Below, piece after piece: positions 8,950 to 17,276 of a stretch of DNA of 64,000 nt. Made by a program: the position numbers and the translations under genes. The DNA lies in the NCBI RefSeq assembly GCF_019192735.1, contig NZ_JAHTKP010000002.1, positions 310,001-374,000 of the forward strand, read 5' to 3'. The notes beneath the pieces are model-generated. The model did not search any database. It was not told where the DNA came from and was given only the letters and a program-made list of their open reading frames with translations. This stretch comes from Kitasatospora aureofaciens (GTDB taxonomy: Bacteria; Actinomycetota; Actinomycetes; Streptomycetales; Streptomycetaceae). Each line of letters opens with the position of its first letter. Positions within the stretch are counted from its first letter, which is position 1.

Positions 8950-10122
8950 ATGACGGCGACACGCACCATCCTGGTCAGCGGCGACGCGGGCGCGCCCACG
9001 GTGGCCGCCGCCACCGCCCTGCACGCCGCCCGGCGCGGGCACCGCACCTGGCTGCTCGCCGCCGACGACCCGCACCGGGCCCTGGACGGCGTCCTCGGCA
9101 CCCGGCTGGAGCCCGAACCGGCCCGGTACGCGCCCGGCCTGACCGTCTCCCGGATCGACGAGCAGGCCGCCTTCCGGCACGCCCTCGGCGAGCTCGGCGG
9201 CCGGCTCAAGCCCGCCCTCGACCTGCTCGGCGCCGAACCGCTCGACCCCGAGGAGCTGACCGCCCTCCCCGGCATCGCCCGGATCGCCCTGCTGCGCGCC
9301 CTGCCCGCCGCCGACCAGGACGTCCTGGTGGTGCTCGCCCCGCCGCCCGCCGAGCTGATCGCCGCCCTCGCCCTGCCCGAGCAGCTGGAGCGCTACCTGG
9401 ACCGGCTCGTCCCCGAGCAGCGGCAGGCCGCCCGGGCGCTGCGCCCGCTGCTGGCCGGCCTGGCCGGCGTCCCGATGCCCGCCGACTGGCTGTACGAGAG
9501 CCGGTCCAGGGCCGCCGGGGTGCTCGCCGAGTCCCGGGCCGCGATCACCGCGCCCGGCACCAGCGTCCGCCTGGTCACCGCGGCCGACGGCCACCCGTAC
9601 GAGGAACTGCGCCGGATCCGCGCCGGGCTCGCCCTGCACGGGCACCGGCCGGACGCGGTCGTCGTGCACGGCGCGCTGCCGGACGCCGCGCTGCACTCGC
9701 CCGACCCGTGGCTGGCCGCGCTGGCCGGCCGCCGCCGCGAGGAGCTGACCGAGCTGGCCGCGGCGACCGACGCCCCCGTCCTGGTCACCGGGCAGGCCGA
9801 CGCCACCCTGGAGGCCGTCGCCGACCGCCTCTACGGGGACGGGCCCGGCCCGGAGCGGCTCGCGCCCGAGCCCTGGCCGGTCGAGGACCGGCTGGCCGAG
9901 GAGGGCCTGCTGGTCTGGCACCTCGTGCTGCCCGGCGCCGACCGTGCCGACCTCGACCTGGTCCGGCGCGGCGACGAGCTGGTGGTCGGCCTCGGCGCCC
10001 ACCGCCGGGTGCTCACCCTGCCGTCCGCGCTGCGCCGCTGCACCGTCGCCGGCGCGGGCCTGCACGACGGGGCGCTCGCGGTGCGCTTCGCGCCCGACCC
10101 GGCGCTCTGGCCGCGGGGCTGA
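8950..10122 (+). CDS. ArsA/GET3-like protein with degenerate P-loop
   Basis: A 390-residue protein with the ArsA/Get3 fold pattern: an N-terminal ILVSGDAGAPTVAAATALHA, then a WLLAADDPHRALD strand equivalent to the DPAH region, and a C-terminal beta-rich segment ending in FAPDPALW. The deviant Walker A GKGGVGKT of ATPases is replaced by SGDAGAPT: both lysines and the second half of the loop are gone, so ATP hydrolysis is unlikely. The middle keeps ALRPLLAGLAGVPMP, as in actinobacterial ArsA homologues. Function unknown; a scaffold or membrane-targeting role would be a guess. Five 16-bp tandem repeats begin at its last codons. It probably shares an operon with the upstream SRPBCC gene. Confidence 0.8.
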   Translation: MTATRTILVSGDAGAPTVAAATALHAARRGHRTWLLAADDPHRALDGVLGTRLEPEPARYAPGLTVSRIDEQAAFRHALGELGGRLKPALDLLGAEPLDPEELTALPGIARIALLRALPAADQDVLVVLAPPPAELIAALALPEQLERYLDRLVPEQRQAARALRPLLAGLAGVPMPADWLYESRSRAAGVLAESRAAITAPGTSVRLVTAADGHPYEELRRIRAGLALHGHRPDAVVVHGALPDAALHSPDPWLAALAGRRREELTELAAATDAPVLVTGQADATLEAVADRLYGDGPGPERLAPEPWPVEDRLAEEGLLVWHLVLPGADRADLDLVRRGDELVVGLGAHRRVLTLPSALRRCTVAGAGLHDGALAVRFAPDPALWPRG

Positions 10123-10194
10123 CGGCTCCAAGGGCTGACGGCTCTCGGGGCTGGAGGCTTTCGCGGCTGAAGGCTTTCGGGGCTGAAGGCTTTC
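10115..10194. repeat. Five tandem 16-bp repeats spanning the stop codon
   Basis: Units at 10115, 10131, 10147, 10163 and 10179, consensus ggggctgaaggctttc; the first contains the TGA of the ArsA-like gene. The last two copies differ at one base. A possible -10, TAGCGT (10208-10213), lies just after the array and before the next gene. Confidence 0.93.
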
Positions 10195-10260
10195 CCGGCA
10201 CCTCGGGTAGCGTCGGGGCCGGTGGCCGCGGGGTGCGGCCCCAGCAGAGGAGGCCCCGCG

Positions 10261-10647
10261 ATGACCAGCACCGACCGGACCGAGCCGACCAGCGGGCCCG
10301 CCGACGAGCCGGGCGGTCCGCAGGCCCACCCGTTCGGGCCGGAACTGGGCCCGCTGGTGGACGAGGTCCGCCGGTTCGCCGACACCGTCGGCCAGAAGGC
10401 CCAGGAGGCGAGCGCCGACACCCTGATCACCCTGGCCGGACTGGCCGACCGGCTGCGCGAGCAGCAGCCGGAGGTCTACACCCACCTCGCCGCCGCCGGC
10501 TCCGGGCTGGTCTCCGCCGGCGCCGAGCTGCTGGCCGCCTACCGTGCCGCCGTGGCCGGTCACGAGCGCCGCTGGACCGCCGGCGAGAGCGCCCCCGCCG
10601 AGCGGATCGACCTCGACACCCCTGACGGGCCGTCCGCCAAGCAGTGA
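10261..10647 (+). CDS. DUF5304-like small acidic protein upstream of glkA
   Basis: A 128-residue soluble protein: a disordered Thr/Pro/Gly N-terminus, then an amphipathic helical core ([39 protein letters not shown]) and a charged tail. ATG 10261 follows GAGGAGG. I assign DUF5304 from pattern memory only. In S. coelicolor the gene just upstream of glkA (SCO2127, as recalled) has been linked to glucose repression; whether this gene is its orthologue is inferred from position alone. By place and size it also matches Rv2183c. No catalytic motif is visible. Confidence 0.7.
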   Translation: MTSTDRTEPTSGPADEPGGPQAHPFGPELGPLVDEVRRFADTVGQKAQEASADTLITLAGLADRLREQQPEVYTHLAAAGSGLVSAGAELLAAYRAAVAGHERRWTAGESAPAERIDLDTPDGPSAKQ

Positions 10648-10734
10648 ATCCGTAGCTCCTGAGCTGTCACTCCGCGATCCCCGTGCGTGACGAAGCGGGA
10701 ATATATGTACGACTTTTGAAGTGTGACGGCCGGG

Positions 10735-10762
10735 TTGGTCCCGGATTGTCTTCGGTTAATGT
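10735..10762 (+). promoter_or_regulatory. Probable glkA promoter
   Basis: TTGGTC (10735-10740), 16-base spacer, TAATGT (10757-10762), matching the TANNNT -10 of streptomycete vegetative promoters, 77 bases before glkA. Confidence 0.5.
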
Positions 10763-10839
10763 ATGCGAGGCTGTGTACGGGGGCTGAGTTGGGCGGTACC
10801 GTTCCGTCCAGCGGGAACGAGTGAATAGCTGAGGGACAC

Positions 10840-11784
10840 ATGGCTCTGACCATCGGCGTCGATGTCGGCGGGACCAAGATCGCGGCAGGCGTGGTCGACG
10901 AGGCGGGCGAGATCCTGGCCAGGACCAGGGTGCCCACCCCGGCCGACCCGCAGTGGGCCGTCGACGCCATCGCGCAGGCCGTGCGCGAGCTCAAGGAGCA
11001 GCACCCCGGCGTCACCGCGGTCGGCGTCGGTGCCCCCGGCTTCGTGGACCGCGACCGCTCCACGGTGATCTTCGCCCCCAACATCGACTGGGAGAACGAG
11101 CCGCTGCGCGGCCGGATCGAGGAGCTCACCGGTCTGGACACCGTCGTCGAGAACGACGCCAACTGCGCCGCCTGGGCCGAGTTCCGCTTCGGCGCCGCCG
11201 CCGGCCACGAGGACATGGTCCTGATCACCGTCGGCACCGGCATCGGCGGCGGCATCGTCCTGGACGGCCGGCTGCACCGCGGCCGCTTCGGCGTGGCCGG
11301 CGAGATCGGCCACCTCAACATGGTCCCCGACGGCCTGCCCTGCGGCTGCGGCGGCAAGGGCTGCTGGGAGCAGTACGGCTCCGGGCGCTCGCTGCGCCGC
11401 TACGGCCGGGAGAAGGCCGCCGCCGACCCGGTGCGCGGCCGGCGGATGCTGGAGCTCAACGACGGCGTCGCCGAGACCATCCGCGGCATCCACATCACCG
11501 AGGCCGCCGAGGAGGGCGACCCGCTCGCCCTGGAGTGCTACGCCGAGCTGGCCGACTGGCTGGGCCGCGGCATGGCCGACCTCGCCGCGCTCTTCGACCC
11601 GGGCGCCTTCGTGCTCGGCGGCGGCGTCTCCGACTCCGGGCGCCTGCTGCTCGACCCGGTCGCCAAGGCCTTCGAGCACTACCTGACCGGTGGGGTGCAC
11701 CGCCCGCGCGCCGAGGTCGTGCTGGCCTCGATGGGCTCCGCCGCCGGCATCGCCGGTGCGGCCGACCTCGCCCGCACCGCCTGA
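10840..11784 (+). CDS. glkA: Glucokinase, ROK family
   Basis: A 314-residue ROK kinase. It opens with the ATP-binding DVGGTKIAAGVVDE, has GVGAPGFVDRD and the sugar-binding ENDANCAAWAE, then TVGTGIGGGIV, and the ROK zinc motif CGCGGKGCWEQ from Cys168. It phosphorylates glucose with ATP to glucose-6-phosphate. In Streptomyces GlkA is also needed for glucose repression of other carbon pathways (known for the family). ATG 10840 follows GAGGGAC at good spacing. Length is close to the S. coelicolor enzyme. It sits downstream of the DUF5304-like gene, with its own promoter candidate between them. Confidence 0.97.
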   Translation: MALTIGVDVGGTKIAAGVVDEAGEILARTRVPTPADPQWAVDAIAQAVRELKEQHPGVTAVGVGAPGFVDRDRSTVIFAPNIDWENEPLRGRIEELTGLDTVVENDANCAAWAEFRFGAAAGHEDMVLITVGTGIGGGIVLDGRLHRGRFGVAGEIGHLNMVPDGLPCGCGGKGCWEQYGSGRSLRRYGREKAAADPVRGRRMLELNDGVAETIRGIHITEAAEEGDPLALECYAELADWLGRGMADLAALFDPGAFVLGGGVSDSGRLLLDPVAKAFEHYLTGGVHRPRAEVVLASMGSAAGIAGAADLARTA

Positions 11785-11951
11785 CCCTCAGCACCCCCGA
11801 GCAGTACCCCCTCAAGCCCGCCGGCGGCGGTGCGACCGGACCCCGACCAGCCCCGGACGCGCCGCCGCCGTCGCATGCCCCGGCCCTGTCGTACGGTCGG
11901 TCGTGCGGATCACGCACAGGATCATGCCCGGACCACGCCATGAGGGGGATC

Positions 11952-12719
11952 ATGACCACGCCACCCGCCGGCCCGCTGCCGGCGCCCGGCCCGCGCCGGC
12001 TGCGCCTGCTCGGCTACAACATCCGCTCGCTGCGCGACGACCGCGAGGCGCTGGTCCGGGTGATCCGGGCCTGCGCACCCGACCTGGTCTGCATCCAGGA
12101 GTCGCCGCGCTACTGGCGGCCCGGGGGCCAGGCCGCCTGGCTGGCCCGGCGGACCGGGACGACCGTCCTCGCCGGCGGCGGCCGGACGGCGGCCGGCCCG
12201 CTGCTGCTCGGCCGCCCCGGCGCCGTCGAGGTGCTCGGCGTGCACGACCGGCTGCTGCCCAAGACCCGCGGCCTGCACGCCCGCGGCTTCGCCACCGCCC
12301 TGCTGCGGCTGCCCGGCTCGGCGCCGTTCACCGTCACCAGCTGCCACCTCAGCCTGGACGCCGACGAGCGCCACGGCCAGTTCGAGCTGCTGCTCGATCA
12401 GCTCGGGATCGCCGAACTCGGCATCGTGGCAGGCGACTTCAACGAGCACCCGGACGGCCCGGGCTGGCGGCTGCTGGCCTCGCGGCTCCAGGACGGACAC
12501 CTCGCCGCGCCCTGGGGCGGCGAGTTCACGTCCGTCCCGGAGCGCCCGTACCAGCGGATCGACGCCGTCTTCGCCACGCCCGGGATCACCGTGCTCGCCT
12601 GCGGGGTGCCGCACGGGCTGCCCGGTGTCACCGAGGCGGACCTGCGGGCCGCGACCGACCACCTGCCGGTGCTCGCGGTGCTGGAGCTGCCGGAAGGCCA
12701 GGAGCTGGACGACCGCTAG
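11952..12719 (+). CDS. Endonuclease/exonuclease/phosphatase family protein
   Basis: A 255-residue EEP-fold protein. Motifs in order: LLGYNIRSLRDD, DLVCIQESPRYW (metal-binding Glu), SCHLSLDADER, GDFNEHPDGPGW (catalytic Asp-x-Asn) and the C-terminal ATDHLPVLAVL (Asp-His). All catalytic residues are present, so it should be an active metal-dependent phosphodiesterase or phosphatase; the substrate (nucleic acid, phosphoinositide or other) cannot be told. ATG 11952 follows GAGGGGG, while ATG 11940 lacks a site. No signal peptide is seen, so it is probably cytoplasmic. Its stop overlaps the convergent gene's stop (CTAG). Confidence 0.88.
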   Translation: MTTPPAGPLPAPGPRRLRLLGYNIRSLRDDREALVRVIRACAPDLVCIQESPRYWRPGGQAAWLARRTGTTVLAGGGRTAAGPLLLGRPGAVEVLGVHDRLLPKTRGLHARGFATALLRLPGSAPFTVTSCHLSLDADERHGQFELLLDQLGIAELGIVAGDFNEHPDGPGWRLLASRLQDGHLAAPWGGEFTSVPERPYQRIDAVFATPGITVLACGVPHGLPGVTEADLRAATDHLPVLAVLELPEGQELDDR

Positions 12720-13426
12720 ACCACCGCGCCGTGGTCCGGGTCCTCCGGATCGTCCTCGTCGCGGTCCTTCATCCGCACCACCAGGGTGACGAAGCCGGCC
12801 AGGAAGGCCGTGAACCCGACCCAGGCCGGCCAGCCGGCGATCTCCCGCCACACCACCGCGTCGAACAGCAGCAGCGCCGGGCCGCCGAGCACCGCGAGCC
12901 AGGCGAACTTGGCGGTCACGTCGGCAGCCGGCAGCGGCGGGGGCTCCGGCGGGATGTAGTGGCCTTCGTCCGTCTCCTCGGCCAGCTCGAAGTCGCGCGG
13001 GCCCGCACCGCCGGCCGGCAGGACCGGGCCGCCCGCCCGGGGGCGGGGCTGCGGGGCCAGGTCGGCGAGCTCGTCCGGGCTGTGCTGGTCGGCGCCGTCC
13101 TTGAAGCCGCCCTTCAGCTCGCCGCGGGCGCGGAGGTTCTCGATCTCCGGCCAGTTCGGGTTGTTGAGGTCGACGGGGTCGTCGAACTGGGCCACCAGGG
13201 CCGCGAAGATCTCGTCCTGCTCGGCCTGGCTGCGTTCGGGCGCGCGCCGCGGCCGGGGCTCGGCCGGGGCGGCGGCGTCCCGCTCGGCGGGGCCGTCCGC
13301 CGCCGGACCACCGCCGGTACCGTCCTTGGTCACGTCCTCGGTCGCGCCGTCCTCGCGGGGTGCCTCGTCCCCGCCGCCCGCCGTGCTGCTCTCGTGCACT
13401 TCCGGCCCTTCAGCCATGGTGATCAT
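12716..13426 (-). CDS. Acidic protein with two C-terminal membrane segments, unknown function
   Basis: A 236-residue protein with no family I recognise. The first ~160 residues are hydrophilic, acidic and Pro/Gly/Ala-rich, including QDEIFAALVAQFDDPVDLNN; the C-terminus has two hydrophobic segments (FAWLAVLGGPALLLFDAVV and AWVGFTAFLAGFVTLVV) and a charged tail, giving a cytoplasmic N-terminus tethered to the membrane. It starts inside the end of the upstream hydrolase gene (ATG 13426 or ATG 13417, the hydrolase stop falling at 13410-13412), so the two are translationally coupled. FDDPVDLNNPNWPEIENLR looks conserved in character and may be the functional core. Confidence 0.75.
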   Translation of the reverse strand: MITMAEGPEVHESSTAGGGDEAPREDGATEDVTKDGTGGGPAADGPAERDAAAPAEPRPRRAPERSQAEQDEIFAALVAQFDDPVDLNNPNWPEIENLRARGELKGGFKDGADQHSPDELADLAPQPRPRAGGPVLPAGGAGPRDFELAEETDEGHYIPPEPPPLPAADVTAKFAWLAVLGGPALLLFDAVVWREIAGWPAWVGFTAFLAGFVTLVVRMKDRDEDDPEDPDHGAVV

Positions 13427-14204
13427 CGGATTCGACCCGGGTGACGCCCGCCGCGTGCGCGGGAGCCAGCCGTCGGATGAAGTCCAGGCTCGCCGTGAAT
13501 ATTTCCGCCGCGTCGTGGTCCAGCGTCGCGACGTGGAAGCTGCGTTGGCACAGCCGCTCCGTCACATCGGTCGAGGATATCCGGGCCAGCACCAGTTCCG
13601 AGTTGGCCGGCGAGACGACGTGGTCCTGCGGACTGCGGAACAGCAGCACCGGCTGGGTCACCTGCGGGAGCCTGCGCCGGACGTCCCGCCAGAGCCGGCC
13701 CAGCGACCAGGCGGCGTTCAGCGGCGTCCGGTCGTAGCCGCTCTCCGACACACCGGGTTTGGCGATGTCGTCACCGATCCCGCGCACGCTCGGCACGAGG
13801 TGCCGCAGCACCGGAAGCAGCACACTCGCGGGGTTGTCCGAGCGCACCGACGGGTTGACCAGCACCAGCCCGGACACCGCCGGGCCGTGCACCGCCGCCA
13901 GCCGCAGCGCCAGCGCGCCGCCCATCGACAGCGCGCAGACGAAGACCTGCTCGCACGTGTCGGCCAGCGCCAGCAGCTCGCGCTCGACCTCCGCGTACCA
14001 GTCCTCCCACCGGGTGACCTGCATGTCCTGCCAACGGGTGCCGTGCCCGGGCAGCAGCGGCAGCGAGACGGTGAACCCGGCCGCCGCCAGCTCGTCCGCC
14101 CAGGGGCGCAGCGACTGCGGCGAACCGGTGAAGCCGTGGCACAACAGCACCCCCACCGGTCCGCCCTGGTGGTGGTACGGCTCGGCACCGGGCAGCAGCG
14201 GCAT
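13410..14204 (-). CDS. Alpha/beta hydrolase (Est30-like carboxylesterase or lipase)
   Basis: A 264-residue hydrolase. VGVLLCHGFTGSPQSLRPWA carries the oxyanion-hole HGFTG; the nucleophile elbow is ALSMGG with Ser as nucleophile; the acid is in RSPQDHVVSP and the His in RSFHVATLDHD. This matches carboxylesterases and monoacylglycerol lipases of the Est30 type, where the first elbow residue may be Ala or Gly. ATG 14204 has GAAGGAG six bases before it; the frame extends to 14372, but the extra 56 residues are low-complexity Ser/Gly/Pro and are rejected. It is coupled to the downstream membrane protein gene and divergent from plsC. Confidence 0.9.
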   Translation of the reverse strand: MPLLPGAEPYHHQGGPVGVLLCHGFTGSPQSLRPWADELAAAGFTVSLPLLPGHGTRWQDMQVTRWEDWYAEVERELLALADTCEQVFVCALSMGGALALRLAAVHGPAVSGLVLVNPSVRSDNPASVLLPVLRHLVPSVRGIGDDIAKPGVSESGYDRTPLNAAWSLGRLWRDVRRRLPQVTQPVLLFRSPQDHVVSPANSELVLARISSTDVTERLCQRSFHVATLDHDAAEIFTASLDFIRRLAPAHAAGVTRVESDDHHG

Positions 14205-14451
14205 GGCGGGCTCCTTCGCGGGCGGGCGGCGCTGGGGGAGGGGACGCTGGAACGTGAGGCTGCGGAATTCGCATCGTCCCACGCATCCCGCCGGGTCGTA
14301 CACCCCCGGCGACGGCCCCTTCGACGACCCGGTCGACGGCCCCCTCGAAGGCCCCGCCGACCGCCCGGCCACGGCCCGCCGAGCGGGGCGGGGCGCGGGC
14401 GGCGCTCACGGGGCATTAGGATCGTCCGGTCCGCAATACAGGAGGCCCGGG

Positions 14452-15288
14452 TTGTTCTACCGACTGATGAAGTTGATCGTCGCGCCACTGCTTCGGATCT
14501 TCTTCCGGCCGTGGATCGAGGGTGAGGAGAACATCCCCACCGAAGGTGCGGCGATCATCGCGAGCAACCACCTGTCCTTCTCGGACTCTTTCTTCTTCCC
14601 CGCGCTGATCAAACGCCGGGTCACCTTCATCGCGAAGGCCGAGTACTTCAACACCCCGGGCCTCAAGGGCCGGCTGACCGCCGCGTTCTTCAAGGGCGTC
14701 GGCCAGCTGCCGGTGGACCGCTCGGGCGTGCGCGGCGCCGGCGAGGCCGCGATCCGCAGCGCCATCGCGGTGCTGGACCGTGGCGAGCTCTTCGGCGTCT
14801 ACCCCGAGGGCACCCGCTCGCCCGACGGCAAGCTGTACCGCGGCAAGGTCGGCGGCCTGGCCCGTGTCGCGCTGGCCACCGGCGCGCCGGTCATCCCGGT
14901 CGCGATGATCGACACCGAGAAGGTGCAGCCGCCCGGCCAGGTCGTCCCGAACTTCGGTATCCGCCCCGGCATCCGGATCGGCCGCCCGCTGGACTTCTCC
15001 CGCTACCACGGCATGGAGAACGACCGCTTCATCCTCCGTTCGGTGACGGACGAGGTGATGTACGAGATCATGCGCCTCTCCGGCCAGGAGTACGTCGACG
15101 TCTACGCGACCGCCGCCAAGCGGCAGATCGCCGAGGACAAGAAGCGCGCCGACGCCGAGCGCAAGGCCGCCGCCAAGGCGGAGAAGGCCGAGGCCGAGAA
15201 GGCGGCCGAAGCGGAGAAGGCGGCCGAGGCCGAGAAGGCCGCGGCCGAAGAGCCGAAGCAGGAGCAGAAGGACACCGGGTCGGCCTGA
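14452..15288 (+). CDS. 1-acyl-sn-glycerol-3-phosphate acyltransferase (PlsC family)
   Basis: A 278-residue acyltransferase: catalytic NHLSFSD (His-x4-Asp), then FIAKAEYFNTPG, GQLPVDRSG and the glycerophosphate-binding YPEGTRSPDG, followed by a VIPVAMIDTEK strand. It acylates lysophosphatidic acid to phosphatidic acid at the inner membrane. The start is TTG 14452, placed six bases after a perfect AGGAGG. The C-terminal ~50 residues are a highly charged helix built from Glu-Lys-Ala repeats (AEKAAEAEKAAEAEK), longer than in typical PlsC. Position matches Rv2182c. Confidence 0.9.
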   Translation: MFYRLMKLIVAPLLRIFFRPWIEGEENIPTEGAAIIASNHLSFSDSFFFPALIKRRVTFIAKAEYFNTPGLKGRLTAAFFKGVGQLPVDRSGVRGAGEAAIRSAIAVLDRGELFGVYPEGTRSPDGKLYRGKVGGLARVALATGAPVIPVAMIDTEKVQPPGQVVPNFGIRPGIRIGRPLDFSRYHGMENDRFILRSVTDEVMYEIMRLSGQEYVDVYATAAKRQIAEDKKRADAERKAAAKAEKAEAEKAAEAEKAAEAEKAAAEEPKQEQKDTGSA

Positions 15289-15323
15289 CGGACCACCCGG
15301 GCGCCCAGGGGAGGGGCAGACGG

Positions 15324-16544
15324 ATGACGGACGGCGGTAGAACCGGGGCGGTCGGCGGGACGGTCGCGGCGGGGGGTATGTCCGTCGAACTCCCGCTCTG
15401 GCGGGCCATGTCCTACTTTCGGGTGCTGGCCCTCTGCTACGCCCTGCTGCGCTACTTCAACTCCTACCTGCACTTCCTGCACCCCGTCGCGGGCTGGATC
15501 TACCTCGGCGCGCTCACCCTCTGGACCCTCGCCAGCACCCGCGCCTTCGCCGGCCCGCAGCGCTGCACCTGGTACGTCCTCGGCACCGACCTCGCCCTCG
15601 CCGTCACCGGCATCGTGATGAGCGGCCAGACCGACGACCCGGCCCGGATCAGCCACGGCGCGCCCACCCTGCCGACCATCTGGGCCGCCGGGACGGTGCT
15701 CGGCTTCGCCGGCAAGGGCGGCTGGCGCTGGGCGGCCGCGGTCGGCTCGGTCATCGGGGTGGCCAACATCCTCGGCCACGGCGGGCCCACCGGCGACAAC
15801 ATCCACAACATCGTGCTGCTGATGGTGGCCGGCTGCGCCATCGGCTACGTCATCGAACTCGCCCGCGCCAGCGAGGCCGCGCTCACCCGCGCCCTCCAGG
15901 TCGAGGCCGCCACCCGGGAGCGCGAACGGCTCTCCCGGGACATCCACGACGGCGTGCTCCAGGTGCTCGCCCTGGTCCAGCGCCGCGGCGCCGAGCAGGC
16001 CGAACACGCCGGTGGCAGCGCCGACTTCGCCGAACTCGGCCGCCTCGCCGGCGAACAGGAGCGCGCGCTGCGGGCGTTGATGACCGGCGGCCCGCTCCCG
16101 GCCCAGCGTTCGCCGCAGGCCGCCGAGGAGCCGCGGGACCTCACCGCGCTGCTGCGCCCGTACGCGGACGAGCGGATCACCCTCTCCGCCCCGGGCACCC
16201 CGGTCGTACTGCCCGCGCCCGACGCCGCCGAACTGGCCGCCGCCGTCGGCGCCGCCGTCGACAACGTCCGCCGGCACGCCGGGGAGCGGGCGCACGCCTG
16301 GATCCTGGTCGAGGACGAGCCGGAGGCCGTCACGGTCAGCATCCGCGACGACGGGCCCGGCTTCGCCCCCGGCCGGCTCGGCGAGGCGGAGCGGGCCGGC
16401 CGGCTCGGGGTCTCCCAGTCGATCCGCGGCCGGCTGCTGGACCTCGGCGGCACCGCCGAGCTGTACTCGGCGCCCGGGGAGGGCGTCGAGGTCGAACTCC
16501 GCGTCCCGAGGAAGGGCTCTGATGACCGACCAGCCGACGACTGA
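15324..16544 (+). CDS. macS: Sensor histidine kinase, MacS-like
   Basis: A 406-residue kinase. The N-terminal ~180 residues contain about five or six membrane segments (a DUF5931-type sensor region by position). The HisKA_3 dimerisation motif ERLSRDIHDGVLQVLALVQ carries the phospho-accepting His. The C-terminal ATPase domain has the N-box AAVDNVRRHA and the G-box IRDDGPGFAPGRLGEAERAGR. ATG 15324 follows GGGGAGGGG. It overlaps macR by 23 bases, so kinase and regulator are co-translated. The layout next to trpEG and aroH matches MacRS (SCO2121/SCO2120) of S. coelicolor as recalled, a system controlling membrane-protein genes and morphology. Confidence 0.88.
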   Translation: MTDGGRTGAVGGTVAAGGMSVELPLWRAMSYFRVLALCYALLRYFNSYLHFLHPVAGWIYLGALTLWTLASTRAFAGPQRCTWYVLGTDLALAVTGIVMSGQTDDPARISHGAPTLPTIWAAGTVLGFAGKGGWRWAAAVGSVIGVANILGHGGPTGDNIHNIVLLMVAGCAIGYVIELARASEAALTRALQVEAATRERERLSRDIHDGVLQVLALVQRRGAEQAEHAGGSADFAELGRLAGEQERALRALMTGGPLPAQRSPQAAEEPRDLTALLRPYADERITLSAPGTPVVLPAPDAAELAAAVGAAVDNVRRHAGERAHAWILVEDEPEAVTVSIRDDGPGFAPGRLGEAERAGRLGVSQSIRGRLLDLGGTAELYSAPGEGVEVELRVPRKGSDDRPADD

Positions 16545-17214
16545 CCCGACGGCCGAGCGGCCGGTGCGGGTGATGGTCGTGGACGACCACCCGATGTGGC
16601 GCGACGCCGTCTCGCGCGACCTCGCCGAGGCCGGGCTGGACGTGGTGGCCACCGCCGGCGACGGCGAGGAGGCCGTCCGCCGGGCCCGCGCCTGCTCGCC
16701 GCAGGTGGTCGTGCTCGACCTCAACCTGCCCGCCCTGCCCGGCGCCGAGGTGTGCCGGCAGGTGGTCGCGCACGATCCGTCGGTCCGGGTGCTGGTGCTC
16801 TCGGCGAGCGGCGAGCACCAGGACGTGCTGGAGGCGGTGAAGTCCGGCGCGACCGGCTACCTGGTCAAGTCGGCCGGGCGGGAGGAGCTGCTGGACGCGG
16901 TGCGGCGAACGGCCGTCGGCGACGCCGTCTTCACCCCGGGCCTGGCCGGCCTGGTGCTCGGCGAGTTCCGCCGGCTGGCCGCCGAACCGGCCCCGGCCTC
17001 CGCCCCGGCCGTCCCCCAGCTGACCGCCCGGGAGACCGAGGTCCTGCGCCTGGTGGCGAAGGGCCTGTCCTACCGCCAGATCGCCGACCGGCTGGTGCTG
17101 TCGCACCGCACGGTGCAGAACCACGTGCAGAACACGTTGGGGAAGCTTCAGCTGCACAACCGGGTGGAGCTGGTCCGGTACGCGATCGAGCAGGGGCTGG
17201 ACGACGAGATCTGA
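16522..17214 (+). CDS. macR: LuxR/NarL-family response regulator, MacR-like
   Basis: A 230-residue regulator: receiver domain with the acidic pair VVDDHPMW, phospho-acceptor Asp in VVLDLNLPALPG, the conserved Lys in YLVKSAG, then a LuxR-type helix-turn-helix QLTARETEVLRLVAKGLSYR with SHRTVQNHVQNTLGKL. It is predicted to be phosphorylated by the overlapping MacS. A 16-bp palindrome resembling the MacR box occurs elsewhere in the window (34785-34800). The last five codons including TGA are duplicated in tandem after the gene. Confidence 0.9.
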   Translation: MTDQPTTDPTAERPVRVMVVDDHPMWRDAVSRDLAEAGLDVVATAGDGEEAVRRARACSPQVVVLDLNLPALPGAEVCRQVVAHDPSVRVLVLSASGEHQDVLEAVKSGATGYLVKSAGREELLDAVRRTAVGDAVFTPGLAGLVLGEFRRLAAEPAPASAPAVPQLTARETEVLRLVAKGLSYRQIADRLVLSHRTVQNHVQNTLGKLQLHNRVELVRYAIEQGLDDEI

Positions 17215-17244
17215 GACGACGAGATCTGAGACGACGGGATCCGA
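17200..17244. repeat. Three tandem 15-bp repeats spanning the macR stop codon
   Basis: gacgacgagatctga at 17200 and 17215 (identical) and gacgacgggatccga at 17230. The first is the macR 3' end. The unit is five codons, so reading through gives another in-frame TGA after four residues (Asp-Asp-Glu-Ile). The third copy forms one arm of the terminator. Confidence 0.95.
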
Positions 17245-17271
17245 GCGGGGCGCCGCCCGGATCCCGTCGTC
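17230..17271. terminator. Bidirectional terminator between macR and trpEG
   Basis: 17230-17243 pairs perfectly with 17258-17271 (14 bp) with further pairing inside the loop. Both convergent genes end next to it. Confidence 0.85.
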
Positions 17272-17276
17272 CCTCG

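Noticed and set aside
10115..10194. CRISPR array
   Set aside because: The units are contiguous 16-mers with no spacers and there are no cas genes.
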